From positions 279,577,242-279,641,241 of the forward strand of contig OY294067.1 in assembly GCA_958510875.1 (NCBI GenBank): 64,000 nt of DNA, given 5' to 3'. Source of the stretch: Endomychus coccineus. Lineage: Eukaryota; Arthropoda; Insecta; Coleoptera; Endomychidae. The position numbers and the translations under genes are program-made. A model generated the notes under the pieces. That model did not search any database. It was not told where the DNA came from and saw nothing but the letters and a program-made list of their open reading frames with translations. Shown here piece by piece: positions 34,049 to 45,351 of the stretch (the stretch's first letter is position 1; each line of letters opens with the position of its first letter).

Positions 34049-34090
34049 GTCTTCCGATGATGGTCGTGAGACCGAAACGTACGTAAAGAC
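34049..34090 (+). ncRNA. Hammerhead-like motif, right inverted arm, core substitution
   Basis: Inverted partner of the motif at 33339-33380, with the same three stems. The core reads CCGATGA instead of CTGATGA (34054-34060). That position is invariant in active hammerheads, so this copy is probably inactive. Confidence 0.55.
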
Positions 34091-34142
34091 GAAAATTTAA
34101 AACAAAGTGTTAATGTGACCTATTTCCCGAGAATTTTTATAT

Positions 34143-35030
34143 TTAATTCATACTGGGTCAAGAATCTTTATTATTATTTTTACCATCATAGTTAGTACAT
34201 TTATATCCAACTTTTTTAAGCATTTCTCTGAGGTTTGCGCAATGTATGGTAATGTTATAAAGTTATCTCTATTACCGTTAATATTATTTATATATGCCGT
34301 ACCATTATATATTTTGATTTTTCTTTCTTTAATGATGGGGTTGAAAAATGTTTACTTGGTATCACGAACAATTTCCAAATTTCTGGAACGGTTCTCTTGT
34401 TGATATCGTTCTTTAGTAAACCACGATGTTTCCTATTTTTCCAAGTGAATCGTGCCTAATGTTGATATATAGGAAATTTATATTTTTGTTCACTTCCATT
34501 TCACAGATGAATTGAAGTTTACAGTGGAAATTGTTAAATTTATTAATTACGTACTGAATTTTATCGTTGGAAACATACATTAGGCAATCATATATTCACC
34601 GTTTGAAGAATGCGGGTTGAAAATCTAATGAATTTATTTACAGATTCCTCTAGGCATTCCATAACTAGGTCAGCAATAGTACCTGAAATAAGAGTTTCCA
34701 TTGTTGTGCCGAATATTTGTAAAAATATTGCTCACCGCACAGAAAAGAAGTACATTGTGAACTAAACTTCACAGCATTTATAAATAGAGATTGATCTGAA
34801 TGTGTGATTTTTAATCTCAAACGTTTTTTGATGCTACTCTATGCCAAAACGACTGGTATATTGGTAAATAAAGAAACAACATCCAAGGAAATTAATTGAT
34901 GATCTATGATGATCTATTAAAATGCCATGAGTCCTTCATTTAAAACTCATTTTTTCTATTAAATTGTTGATAAATTGTAAGTAGGCTCCAATATTACTCA
35001 CAATGGGTCTCAGAGGTATATCACTTTTAT
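34143..35030 (-). pseudogene. Penelope-like reverse transcriptase, 3' half
   Basis: The minus strand shows RT motifs of Penelope-like elements in order: SDIPLRPIVSNIGAYLQ (fingers), LDVVSLFTNIPV (catalytic motif A region), GTTMETLISGTIADLVMEC (motif B region), then a KNINFLYINI stretch. Stops and frame changes break it. Its 5' half lies 18 kb away at 53110-53430, because the foldback element is inserted within the codon region HKSDIP. RT for target-primed copying; inactive here. Confidence 0.85.
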
Positions 35031-35385
35031 ATTTGTGTGAAGTTATCCACGCTTCTCCAGCCACACTTTTGCCGACTCGGCTACTAGTCTCTATTGAAAC
35101 ATTGTACGTGCAGTCCAACCACCGCGCTACATACCTCTCACTCATCTCGCTCACTACGTTCATATTTAGATGGCATACATATACGTACGTCCGATACTCA
35201 TTTTATACCAATTGTAATAATATCTACTCGTTTATTTAGTTATGTCTCCTTTCTAATCGAACATATAATGATATTATTGGAATATAATGCATTGCCTATT
35301 GTCGTACTGTGTTGTTCGTTTGAAATTTGAAACATATACAGGATAATTCAACGTATAGGTTCAAAAGAGTACAAAATTTCCTAAC
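35031..35385 (+). repeat. Unique outer end of the left arm
   Basis: About 350 bp, inverted at 52760-53109 with a few mismatches. It contains ttgaacctatacgttgaatt-type sequence (complement) just before the tandem array. Short ORFs here have no known motif. It likely includes transposase binding sites, by analogy with Mutator-like ends. Confidence 0.85.
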
Positions 35386-38300
35386 AGAAATTTCATACAC
35401 TTAACTATTTAAGTGAAGTATGGATGGTTCGTCACTGCCAGGCAATCAATTCTCCTACACCAATGACTTCCCTATGGAAAGGTACATTAGCCCACAAACT
35501 ATAATGAGCAAAAATTACAGTGGGAAAAAGTTGCAGCGATACAAACAAAAAATGTCATAATAGAAATTTCATACATTCAACTATTCGAACGGAGTGTGGA
35601 CGGTATGCTACGGCCAGGCAATCAACCTCTCTCACACCAATGTCTTCCCCATGTAAGAGTGCATTAGCTGACAAATTCTTATGAGCCAGAATTATGGTGG
35701 AAAAAAGTTGCAGCGATACAAACAAAAAATTTTATAATAGAAATTTCATACATTCAACTTTTAAAGGGAGTGTGGACAGTATGCTACGGCCAGGCAATCA
35801 ACCTCTCTCACACCAATGTCTTTCCCATGTAAGAGTGCATTAGCTGACGTATTCTTATGAGCAAGAATTATAGTGGGAAAAAGTTGCAGCGATACAAACA
35901 AAAAATGTCATAATAGAAATTTCATACATTCAACTATTCAAACGGAGTGTGGACGGTATGCTACGGCCAGGCAATCAACCTCTCTCACACCAATGTCTTC
36001 CCCATGTAAGAGTGCATTAGCTGACAAATTCTAATGAGCAAGAATTATGGTGGGAAAAAGTTGCAGCGATACAAAAAAAAATTTCGTAACAGAAATTTCA
36101 TACATTCAACTATTAAATGGAGTGTGGACGGTATGCTACGGCCAGGCAATCAACCTCTCTCACACCAATGTCTTCCCCATGTAAGAGTGCATCAGCTGAC
36201 AAATTCTAATGAGCAAGAATTATAGTGGGAAAAAGTTGCAGCGATACAAAAAAAAATTTCGTAAAAGAAATTTGATACATTCAACTATTCAAATGGAGTG
36301 TGGATGGTATGCTACGGCCAGGCAATCAATCTCTCTCACACCAACTTCTTCCCGATATAAAGTTGCATTAGCTGACAAATTCTCATGAGCAAGAATTATA
36401 GTGGAAAAAAGTTGCAGCGATACAAACAAAAAATGTCATAATAGAAATTTCATACATTCAACTATTCAGATGTAGTGTGGATGATTCGCTACGGCCAGGC
36501 AATCGACTTTTCCTCACCAATGTTCTCCTTATGAAAAGGTGCATCAGCCGAAAACTTCTAATGAGCAAGAATTATAGTGGGAAAAAGTTGCAGCGATACA
36601 AACAAAAAATGTCATAATAGAAATTTCATACATTCAACTATTCGAACGGAGTGTGGACGGTATGCTACGGCCAGGCAATCAACCTCTCTCACACCAACTT
36701 CTTCCCCATATAAAGTTGCATTAGCTGACAAATTCTTATGAGCAAGAATTATAGTGGAAAAAAGTTGCAGCGATACAAACAAAAAATGTCATAATAGAAA
36801 TTTCATACATTCAACTATTCAGCTGGAGTGTGGATGATTCGCTACAGCCAGGCAATCGACTTTTCCTACACCAATGTCTTCCTTATGAAATGGTGCATCA
36901 GCCGAAAACTTCTAATGAGCAAGAATTATAGTGGGAAAAAGTTGCAGCGATACAAACAAAAAATGTCATAATAGAAATTTCATACATTCAACTATTCAGC
37001 TGGAGTGTGGATGATTCGCTACAGCCAGGCAATCGACTTTTCCTACACCAATGTCTTCCTTATGGAATGGTGCATCAGCCGAAAACTAATGAGCAAGAAT
37101 TATAGTGGGAAAAAGTTGCAGCGATACAAACAAAAAATTTCATAACAGAAATTTCATACATTCAACTATTAAATGGAGTGTGGACGGTATGCTACGGCCA
37201 GGCAATCAACCCATCTCACACCAAAGTCTTCCCCACGTGAGAGTGCATTAGCTGACAAATTCTCATGAGCAAGAATTATGGTGGAAAAAAGTTGCAGCGA
37301 TACAAACAAAAAATTTCATAACAGAAATTTCATACATTCAACTATTAAATGGAGTGTGGACGGTATGCTACGGCCAGGCAATCAACCTCTCTCACACCAA
37401 TGTCTTCCCCACGTAAGAGTGCATTAGCGGACAAATTCTTATGAGCAAGAATTATAGTGGAAAAAGTTGCAGCGATACAAACAAAAAATTTCATAACAGA
37501 AATTTCATACATTCAACTATTAAATGGAGTGTGGACGGTATGCTACGGCCAGGCAATCAACCCCTCTCACACCAATGTCTTCCCCACGTAAGGGTGCATT
37601 AGCTGACAAATTCTCATGAGCAAGAATTATGGTGGAAAAAAGTTGCAGCGATACAAACAAAAAATTTCATAACAGAAATTTCATACATTCAACTATTAAA
37701 TGGAGTGTGGACGGTATGCTACGGCCAGGCAATCAACCTCTCTCACACCAATGTCTTCCCCACGTAAGAGTGCATTAGCGGACAAATTCTTATGAGCAAG
37801 AATTATAGTGGAAAAAGTTGCAGCGATACAAACAAAAAATTTCATAACAGAAATTTCATACATTCAACTATTAAATGGAGTGTGGACGGTATGCTACGGC
37901 CAGGCAATCAACCTCTCTCACACCAATGTCTTCCCCACGTAAGAGTGCATTAGCGGACAAATTCTTATGAGCAAGAATTATAGTGGAAAAAGTTGCAGCG
38001 ATACAAACAAAAAATTTCATAACAGAAATTTCATACATTCAACTATTAAATGGAGTGTGGACGGTATGCTACGGCCAGGCAATCAACCCCTCTCACACCA
38101 ATGTCTTCCCCACGTAAGGGTGCATTAGCTGACAAATTCTCATGAGCAAGAATTATGGTGGAAAAAAGTTGCAGCGATACAAACAAAAAATTTCATAATA
38201 GAAATTTCATACATTCAACTATTAAATGGAGTGTGGACGGTATGCTACGGCCAGGCAATCAACCTCTCTCACACCAATGTCTTCCCCATGTAAGAGTGCA

Positions 38301-41300
38301 TTAGCTGACAAATTCTTATGAGCAAGAATTATGGTGGAAAAAAGTTGCAGCGACACAAACGAAAAATTTCATAATCGAAATTTCATACATTCAACTATTA
38401 AATGAAGTGTGGACGGTATGCTACGGCCAGGCAATCAACCCCTCTTACATCAATGTCTTCCCCACGTAAGAGTGCATTAGCTGACAAATTCTTATGAGCA
38501 AGAATTATAGTGGGAAAAAGTTGCAGCGATAGAAACAAAAAATTTCATAACAGAAATTTCATACATTCAACTATTAAATGGAGTGTGGACGGTATGCTAC
38601 GGCCAGGCAATCAACCCCTCTTACACCAATGTCTTCCCCACGTAAGAGTGCATTAGCTGACGAATTCTTATGAGCAAGAATTATAGTGGGAAAAAGTTGC
38701 AGCGATACAAACAAAACATTTCATAACAGAAATTTCATACATTCAGCTATTAAATGGAGTGTGGACGGTATGCTACGGCCAGGCAATCAACCCCTCTCAC
38801 ACCAATGTCTTCCCCACGTAAGAGTGCATTAGCTGACAAATTCTCATGAGCAAGAATTATAGTGGGAAAAAGTTGCAGCGATACAAACAAAAAATGTCAT
38901 AATAGAAATTTCATACATTCAACTATTCGAACGGAGTGTGAACGGTATGCTACGGCCAGGCAATCAACCTCTCTCACACCAATCTCTTCCCCATATAAAG
39001 TTGCATTAGCTGACAAATTCTTATGAGCAAGAATTATGGTGGAAAAAAGTTGCAGCGATACAAAAAAAAATTTCATAACAGAAATTTCATACATTCAACT
39101 ATTCAAATGGAGTGTGGACGGTATGCTACGGCGAGGGAATCAATCTCTCTCACACCAACTTCTTCCCCATATAAAGTTGCATTAGCTGACAAATTCTCAT
39201 GAGCAAGAATTATAGTGGAAAAAAGTTGCAGCGATACAAACAAAAAAATGTCATATTAGAAATTTCATACATTCAACTATTCAGATGGAGTGTGGATGAT
39301 TCGCTACGGCCAGGCAATCGACTTTTCCTACACCAATGTCTTCCTTATGAAAAGGTGCATTAGCCGAAAACTTCTAATAAGCAAGAATTATAGTGGGAAA
39401 AAGTTGCAGCGATACAAACAAAAAATGTCATAATAGAAATTTCATACATTCAACTATTCGAACGGAGTGTGGACGGTATGCTACGGCCAGGCAAACAACC
39501 TCTCTCACACCAGTGTCTTCCCCATGTAAGAGAGCATTAGCTGACAAATTCTTATGAGCAAGAATTATGGTGGAAAAAAGTTGCAGCGATACAAACAAAA
39601 AATTTTTTAATAGAAATTTCATACATTCAACTATTAAATGGAGTGTGGACGGTATGCTACGGCTAGGCAATCAACCCCTCTCACACCAATGTCTTCCCCA
39701 TGTAAGAGTGCATTAGCTGACAAATTCTAATGAGCAAGAATTATAGTGGGAAAAAGTTGCAGCGATACAAACAAAAAATTTCATAACAGAAATTTCATAC
39801 ATTCAACTATTCGAACGAAGTGAGGACGGTATGCTACGGCCAGGCAATCAACCTCTCTCACACCAATGTCTTCCCCATGTAAGAGTGCATTAGCTGACAA
39901 ATTCTTATGAGCAAGAATTATAGTGGGAAAAAGTTGCAGCGATACAAACAAAAAATTTCATAACAGAAATTTCATACATTCAACTATTAAATGGAGTGTG
40001 GACGGTATGCTACGGCCAGGCAATCAACCCCTCTCACACCAATGTCTTCCCCACGTAAGAGTGCATCAGCTGACAAATTCTTATGAGCAAGAATTATAGT
40101 GGGAAAAAGTTGCAGCGATACAAACAAAAAATTTCATAACAGAAATTTCATACATTCACCTATTAAATGGTGTGTGGACGGTATGCTACGGCCAGGCAAT
40201 CAACCCTTCTCACACCAATGTCTTCCCCACGTAAGAGTGCATTAGCTGACAAATTCTAATGAGCAAGAATTATAGGGGGAAAAAGTTGCAGCGATACAAA
40301 AAAAAATTTCGTAACAGAAATTTCATACATTCAACTATTCAAATGGAGTGTGGACGGTATGCTACGGCCAGGCAATCAATCTCTCTCACACCAATGTCTT
40401 TCCCATGTAAGAGTGCATTAGCTGACAAATTCTAATGAGCAAGAATTATAGTGAGAAAAAGTTGCAGCGATACAAAAAAAAATTTCGTAACAGAAATTTC
40501 ATACATTCAACTATTCAAATGGAGTGTGGACGGTATGCTACGGCCAGGCAATCAATCTCTCTCACACCAACTTCTTCCCCATATAAAGTTGCATTAGCTG
40601 ACAAATTCTCATGAGCAAGAATTATAGTGTAAAAAAATTGCAAAGATACAAACAAAAAATGTCATAATAGAAATTTCATACATTCAACTATTCAGATGTA
40701 GTGTGGATGATTCGCTACGGCCAGGCAATCGACTTTTCCTACACCAATGTCTTCCTTATGAAAAGGTGCATCTGCCGAAAACTTCTAATGAGCAAGAATT
40801 ATAGTGGGAAAAAGTTGCAGCGATACAAACAAAAAATGTCATAATAGAAATTTCATACATTCAACTATTCGAACGGAGTGTGGACGGTATGCTACGGCCA
40901 GGCAATCAACCTCTCTCACACCAATGTCTTCCCCATGTAAGAGAGCATTAGCTGACAAATTCTTATGAGCAAGAATTATGTTGGAAAAAAGTTGCAGTGA
41001 AACAAACAAAAAATTTCATAATAGAAATTTCATACATTCAACTATTAAATGGAGTGTGGACGGTATGCTACGGCCAGGCAATCAACCTCTCTCACCCCAA
41101 TGTCTCCCCCATGTAAGAGTGCATTAGCTGACAAATTCTAATGAGCAAGAATTATAGTGGGAAAAAGTTGCAGCGATACAAACAAAAAATTTCATAACAG
41201 AAATTTCATACTTTCAACTATTCGAACGGAGTGAGGACGGTATGCTACGGCCAGGCAATCAACCTCTCTCACACCAATGTCTTCCCCATGTAAGAGTGCA

Positions 41301-41548
41301 TCAGCTGACAAATTCTTATGAGCAAGAATTATGGTGGAAAAAAGTTGCAGCGATACAAACAAAAAATTTCATAATAGAAATTTCATACATTCAACTATTA
41401 GATGGAGTGTGGACGATATGCTACGGCCAGGCAATCAACCCCTCTCACACCAATGTCTTCCCCACGTAAGAGTGCATTAGCTGACAAATTCTTATGAGCA
41501 AGAATTATAGTGGGAAAAAGTTGCAGCGATACAAACAAAAAATTTCAA
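35386..41548 (+). repeat. Left tandem array, ~35 units of ~176 bp
   Basis: Unit starts measured at the word atgagcaag (36034, 36209, 36385, 36561, 36738) give a 175-177 bp period. Each unit contains, in order, aatttcatacattcaacta, tgctacggccaggcaatc, a ctctcacaccaatgtcttc block, gtgcattagctgacaaatt, and atgagcaagaattat followed by aaaagttgcagcgatac. At least two unit types alternate (tatgctacggcc with ctctcac, versus ttcgctacggcc with ttttccta). Runs such as 37270-38150 show near-identical higher-order blocks, pointing to recent unequal exchange or conversion. Confidence 0.95.
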
Positions 41549-41772
41549 AAAATCTTTCGCAAATGTTGGAAGAAAATATCAATGTTGATTTAAACCTTAA
41601 GTATCAATCGGAAGATAAAAGCAAAAGTCACTTGCTTGAAACTTCCAAGAATATTGATCCCACGCCCAGTTCCGAAGATGTATCTCATACAATTCTTCAC
41701 TTAGCTGATCAAAAATCAAAAATAGATATAACTTTGCCTCTTAATTCCAAGAATGAAACGCCCCAACTATAA
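41494..41772 (+). CDS. N-terminal ORF of the foldback element gene
   Basis: A 92-codon ORF whose ATG and first ~16 codons (MSKNYSGKKLQRYKQK) are the end of the last tandem unit; the rest is unique. The N-terminus is strongly basic and the remainder polar and acidic, like a flexible linker. It ends in a C4 run and overlaps the next frame (41753) by 20 nt. Removing one C (41761-41764) would carry the frame into the transposase ORF, so it is probably the true N-terminus of the long protein, either frameshifted by mutation or assembly error, or a separate small protein. Confidence 0.6.
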   Translation: MSKNYSGKKLQRYKQKISKNLSQMLEENINVDLNLKYQSEDKSKSHLLETSKNIDPTPSSEDVSHTILHLADQKSKIDITLPLNSKNETPQL

Positions 41773-44326
41773 AAGTTGTAAAATCACTGAAGGAATCTTC
41801 TCTCTTTGTAAAGAGGAGCTTGACGCAATTTTTTCCCAAAAAGGACAACTTAAGAGAGGACACTACCCTTACATCCTACGCAAAAAGATTACCGCAATCA
41901 ACAATACTTGTATAATCAATTTTAAGCAAATCCGTTTTTTAAAGCGAGCAGATGCTATAAAACTATATGCATATTGCGCGTTTAACTGTAAGTGTTTTAT
42001 TATTTTATTAAAAAATATCTCTATTGTTAGAAAAAAACTGGCAAATATCAAGCCTTTTGAGCATAGACAAAAATGCATCAAAAATCTTCCTGATTCTATG
42101 GCATTGAGAGGTAATTTAGGTGATGTGAAGTCTGAACATGTTATTCGAAAAATAAGATCAGAAAAATTGTCTCTCTTGGATACACATTCGGATGATTTTA
42201 TAGATATGGTATTGTTACATCGTCGAAATAATCTCGAATATATTCAAAGTGTTGGTGAGCCCTTTTTTGTTCACATTTATAGTACTCAACAGTTAGACAT
42301 CTTGTGCCATGAAAGTACCCATGAATTACCAATTCTTTTCTTAGACGCCACAGGATCCATTATTCGTAAACCTCCTTCTACTAAAAAAAGAGTATACTAT
42401 TATGCTGGCGTTATTAGGTTGGCCCAAAATAATCGTGTATGTCCAATTATGGAAATGATTTCAGCAACTCACGATGGTGGTTCAATTGGCATGTGGTTAG
42501 GTAAATTTAAAATGTATTCCTTACAGCATTTAAAAAAATGGCCAGTATTTTCACGCGTGGTAACTGACTTTAGCTATGCATTCATTAATGCAATATGTAT
42601 GTTTTGGAACAACACAACTCTTATAAATTATCTGAATTCAACTTTTGATGAAATATATAAAGGTAAACATTTTGAAAGATGTGATTTAGTTATTCCACAC
42701 ATATGTTGCTGTCATTTTTTCAAAATAATTGCGGTCGATGTAAATAAGTGTTTTAGCAATGGCACTAATGGAGTTATTAAGGAAATTATGAGTGCTGTGT
42801 TCAATTTTAATGACATACATCTAGTTGAAATGTGGTTCAAACATATTTGTGTACTACTGAATCATCCGAAATATAATTGTTCAGTTCAATCGTCTTTAAA
42901 CCAACTGCTCAGTATTTGTCTGAAAGAAGATGCATTATCTTCATTACAAAACCCCGATTTAATTTTAAACACCGACACCACTTATACTTCAGATGTACAT
43001 TACTCACTGAATAAATCTAGTCCTTTCTATAAACATTTCTTGAATATTTTTAATCAGATGGAGTTTAAGTCCAGTGCAAGTAATTCAAAAATCAATCCCT
43101 ATTTTAGCCCGGATTTTCACAAATTACTCATTGAAAAATATATTCCGCTTTTACCGCTTTGGTCTGGTATTCTGTTGAATAAAGAACGATTGAGTAATGC
43201 TCCTATAGAAAGATGGTTTGGCATCACCAAAAATAGTGTGTTGTGTGGAGAAAAACATCAAAAGTGTAGTCGAGTCATTCGTAAAATAAGATCCCATGTA
43301 GTCAGTATTCATAAAGAAATGTCTTTGAAAATAATGAAAAGTAGGTGTGCTACAAATGCAATGTCGAAAGATTTGTCGAAAAAAGAAGGAATATTGTCTT
43401 CTGAACAATGGAACAAAAAAAAAGAGGCTCCCATTAGTTATTTCAAGAAGAGCAGAATGGAGGGCTTGATGTCTTTGAAAAAACTATTTCAAAATTTAAT
43501 TGAATTAAATTCATCCGATGATGATTTACTGCGATGCATCTACTGTTTTAGAGGTAAACTGGACGTTACTGAAGATTGGGTTCAGTGTGATGAGTGCCGT
43601 GGATGGATACATCAAGTATGCATTTGTGATTTAACAAAAAGTTATACAGACACCTTTATTTGCAAATATTGTGATTTAAATGATTGTTCTGATTTGAAAT
43701 GTCCAAAGCCAACCATTCAGAACCCCAAGTACGAATTAGGCGATTTGTGTCAAAATTACATAAATCAAAACTTTAATTTAAATTCACGTAACTTACAGGT
43801 AATTAACGATGGCACAATTAATCAAAGACAATCCGAAGCATGGTATCAAGTGAGATCCAAAAGACTAACAGCATCACAATTTGGAAATTTGTGTAAATCA
43901 AATTCAGACCTTAGTTTACAAACAAAAGTAAAACGAATGCTCTATAATAAAGACACGTTACATAATATTGAATCTGTCAAGAACGGCATTGAAAATGAAG
44001 AAAAAGCTCTTCAAAAATATATAGAACTTAATCCATCATGCAATGTTCAACGAAGTGGACTGTGGATATATCCTCAATTACAATATTTAGCATGTTCGCC
44101 GGATGGAATGATTGATACAGAAGGACTATTGGAAATAAAATGTCCATACAGTATCCAAGAGCTAGATCCTTTACAAGCCATTCGTGAGGGAAAATTGAAA
44201 TATTTTAAAAGGGATGGATATTTCAAAGCAGCACATCAATACAACTATCAAATTCAAGGACAGTTAGCTATCACTGGTAGAAAATGGTGTGATTTAGTTG
44301 TATATACGAAAAGGGGGATACATTAA
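41753..44326 (+). CDS. MULE-type transposase with PHD finger and YqaJ nuclease domain
   Basis: An 857-codon ORF. After a basic N-terminal region with a C-x4-C-x-C stretch (~75), a MULE-like DDE core follows: PILFLDATGS (D ~198), YYYAGVIRL, the second acid in VVTDFSYAFINAI (~272), then an HICCCHFFK block in the place of the family's C-x-FH. NAPIERWFGITK closes it (~485). A PHD finger spans ~594-641 (C-x2-C, WVQCDECRGWIHQVC, FICKYC). A YqaJ/lambda-exonuclease-type domain starts at ~690 (EAWYQVRSKRLTASQFG, GIENEEKA, SPDG, LEIKCP, QIQGQLAIT), with all its usual acid/K residues. The frame shifts at an A4G5 run (44310-44318) inside YqaJ, so the next ORF belongs to it. Confidence 0.85.
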   Translation: MKRPNYKSCKITEGIFSLCKEELDAIFSQKGQLKRGHYPYILRKKITAINNTCIINFKQIRFLKRADAIKLYAYCAFNCKCFIILLKNISIVRKKLANIKPFEHRQKCIKNLPDSMALRGNLGDVKSEHVIRKIRSEKLSLLDTHSDDFIDMVLLHRRNNLEYIQSVGEPFFVHIYSTQQLDILCHESTHELPILFLDATGSIIRKPPSTKKRVYYYAGVIRLAQNNRVCPIMEMISATHDGGSIGMWLGKFKMYSLQHLKKWPVFSRVVTDFSYAFINAICMFWNNTTLINYLNSTFDEIYKGKHFERCDLVIPHICCCHFFKIIAVDVNKCFSNGTNGVIKEIMSAVFNFNDIHLVEMWFKHICVLLNHPKYNCSVQSSLNQLLSICLKEDALSSLQNPDLILNTDTTYTSDVHYSLNKSSPFYKHFLNIFNQMEFKSSASNSKINPYFSPDFHKLLIEKYIPLLPLWSGILLNKERLSNAPIERWFGITKNSVLCGEKHQKCSRVIRKIRSHVVSIHKEMSLKIMKSRCATNAMSKDLSKKEGILSSEQWNKKKEAPISYFKKSRMEGLMSLKKLFQNLIELNSSDDDLLRCIYCFRGKLDVTEDWVQCDECRGWIHQVCICDLTKSYTDTFICKYCDLNDCSDLKCPKPTIQNPKYELGDLCQNYINQNFNLNSRNLQVINDGTINQRQSEAWYQVRSKRLTASQFGNLCKSNSDLSLQTKVKRMLYNKDTLHNIESVKNGIENEEKALQKYIELNPSCNVQRSGLWIYPQLQYLACSPDGMIDTEGLLEIKCPYSIQELDPLQAIREGKLKYFKRDGYFKAAHQYNYQIQGQLAITGRKWCDLVVYTKRGIH

Positions 44327-45335
44327 AAGGATACTGCCTGATAAAATGCTTTGGGATACTATTATCTTGCCTAAACTTAAAGAAATTTTCCCATTCTATG
44401 TATTGCCTGAGCTAGTTGATCCTAAAGAATCTTGCGGAAGGAGATGGTGGTCGTCAGTAAAAACAAATCAACCAGTTAATGAAAACATAAAGTCGAACAC
44501 TAAGCTCGCTTTTTTAGATAATGGGTTAGTAAATAACATAACCTATTACAAGGAAATACCAAATATAAATTATACGATTGCTATCTATGATTATATTGAA
44601 TGTTATGTTGAAGAATTAAGTTATGAAGATTACAATACATTAAATTCCAGCAATTGGTTAAATAATTTCGTAATAGATCTAATACTATCTTTAATGAACT
44701 TTGATGTCAACAACGAATATCAAATTTTTCCCTGTAATTATTCTACAACTATATTTTCTGGTAACATTAGTCTTATCAGACATGAACAAATTTTGAAAAA
44801 TTTTCTTATATGTCCACTAAATCAATCAAATAATCACTGGTGTATAGCAATTATCAATATAAAAGAAAGAACATTTTGGTATATTAATCCTATGTCAAGC
44901 AGCTCTAATGAGTCTAAAGAATATATGCAAATATTTTTAAGATATTTGCGTTCTTATAATAAATATTACAATATAACCAAAATTAACACAACTGGTTGGT
45001 CTTTGAAAAATGAGTGCCATTTGGAGCAAAAAGACTCATATAACTGTGGGTTATATATAATATATTACTTTCAACAGTTTATAAATAATGCATCACTGGG
45101 AAAATTCCAAAGCATGCTCAAGTTTAGGAAACACTTACAAGATTATTTACTAAAAAAATCGATTAAAATGAATAATAAATGCTTATTTTGTGGAATGGAG
45201 AAAGAGCGATGGGTGTATTTAACTTGTACAACATGCAAACGAATAATACATACTAAGTGCGTTGAAAAAGATTGGGAACAGAACATAGAAGAATACGATA
45301 CTTGCACTTTTTGTCTAAGTAGCCTAACTAAATAA
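44298..45335 (+). CDS. Ulp1/SENP-like cysteine protease with C-terminal zinc finger
   Basis: The open frame has no ATG at its start (TTG); it continues the YqaJ domain of the upstream ORF (KGGYIKRILPDKMLW), so it is the C-terminal part of one polyprotein. Residues ~116-270 are a C48 (Ulp1/SENP) fold: SNWLNNFVIDLIL, NNHWCIAIIN (H180), WYINPM (N197, where most have D), LEQKDSYNCGLYIIYY (Q244, C250). A C4HC3-type finger follows (~295-340: C-x2-C, C-x2-C-x4-H-x2-C, C-x2-C). Such proteases cleave ubiquitin-like conjugates; in a transposon it might process the polyprotein or remove SUMO. Confidence 0.85.
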   Translation: MYIRKGGYIKRILPDKMLWDTIILPKLKEIFPFYVLPELVDPKESCGRRWWSSVKTNQPVNENIKSNTKLAFLDNGLVNNITYYKEIPNINYTIAIYDYIECYVEELSYEDYNTLNSSNWLNNFVIDLILSLMNFDVNNEYQIFPCNYSTTIFSGNISLIRHEQILKNFLICPLNQSNNHWCIAIINIKERTFWYINPMSSSSNESKEYMQIFLRYLRSYNKYYNITKINTTGWSLKNECHLEQKDSYNCGLYIIYYFQQFINNASLGKFQSMLKFRKHLQDYLLKKSIKMNNKCLFCGMEKERWVYLTCTTCKRIIHTKCVEKDWEQNIEEYDTCTFCLSSLTK

Positions 45336-45351
45336 TAGCAACAATATACTA

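Larger units (their letters stand above)
33284..34142 (+). mobile_element. Penelope-like fragment with ~200-bp inverted ends
   Basis: Segments 33284-33487 and 33938-34142 are inverted copies (~200 bp) beginning at tataaaaattctcgggaaat and its complement. The centre has a plus-strand GIY-YIG C-terminus (33480-33720). Penelope-like elements often carry inverted terminal pseudo-LTRs, and each arm holds a hammerhead-like motif. The unit interrupts an older minus-strand Penelope copy between its RT and GIY-YIG parts. Confidence 0.75.

Noticed and set aside
34936..35239. ORFs spanning the left end of the foldback element (both strands)
   Set aside because: They read from Penelope-like sequence into the transposon end; the apparent continuity across 35031 is chance, as shown by the duplication and the true partner at 53110.
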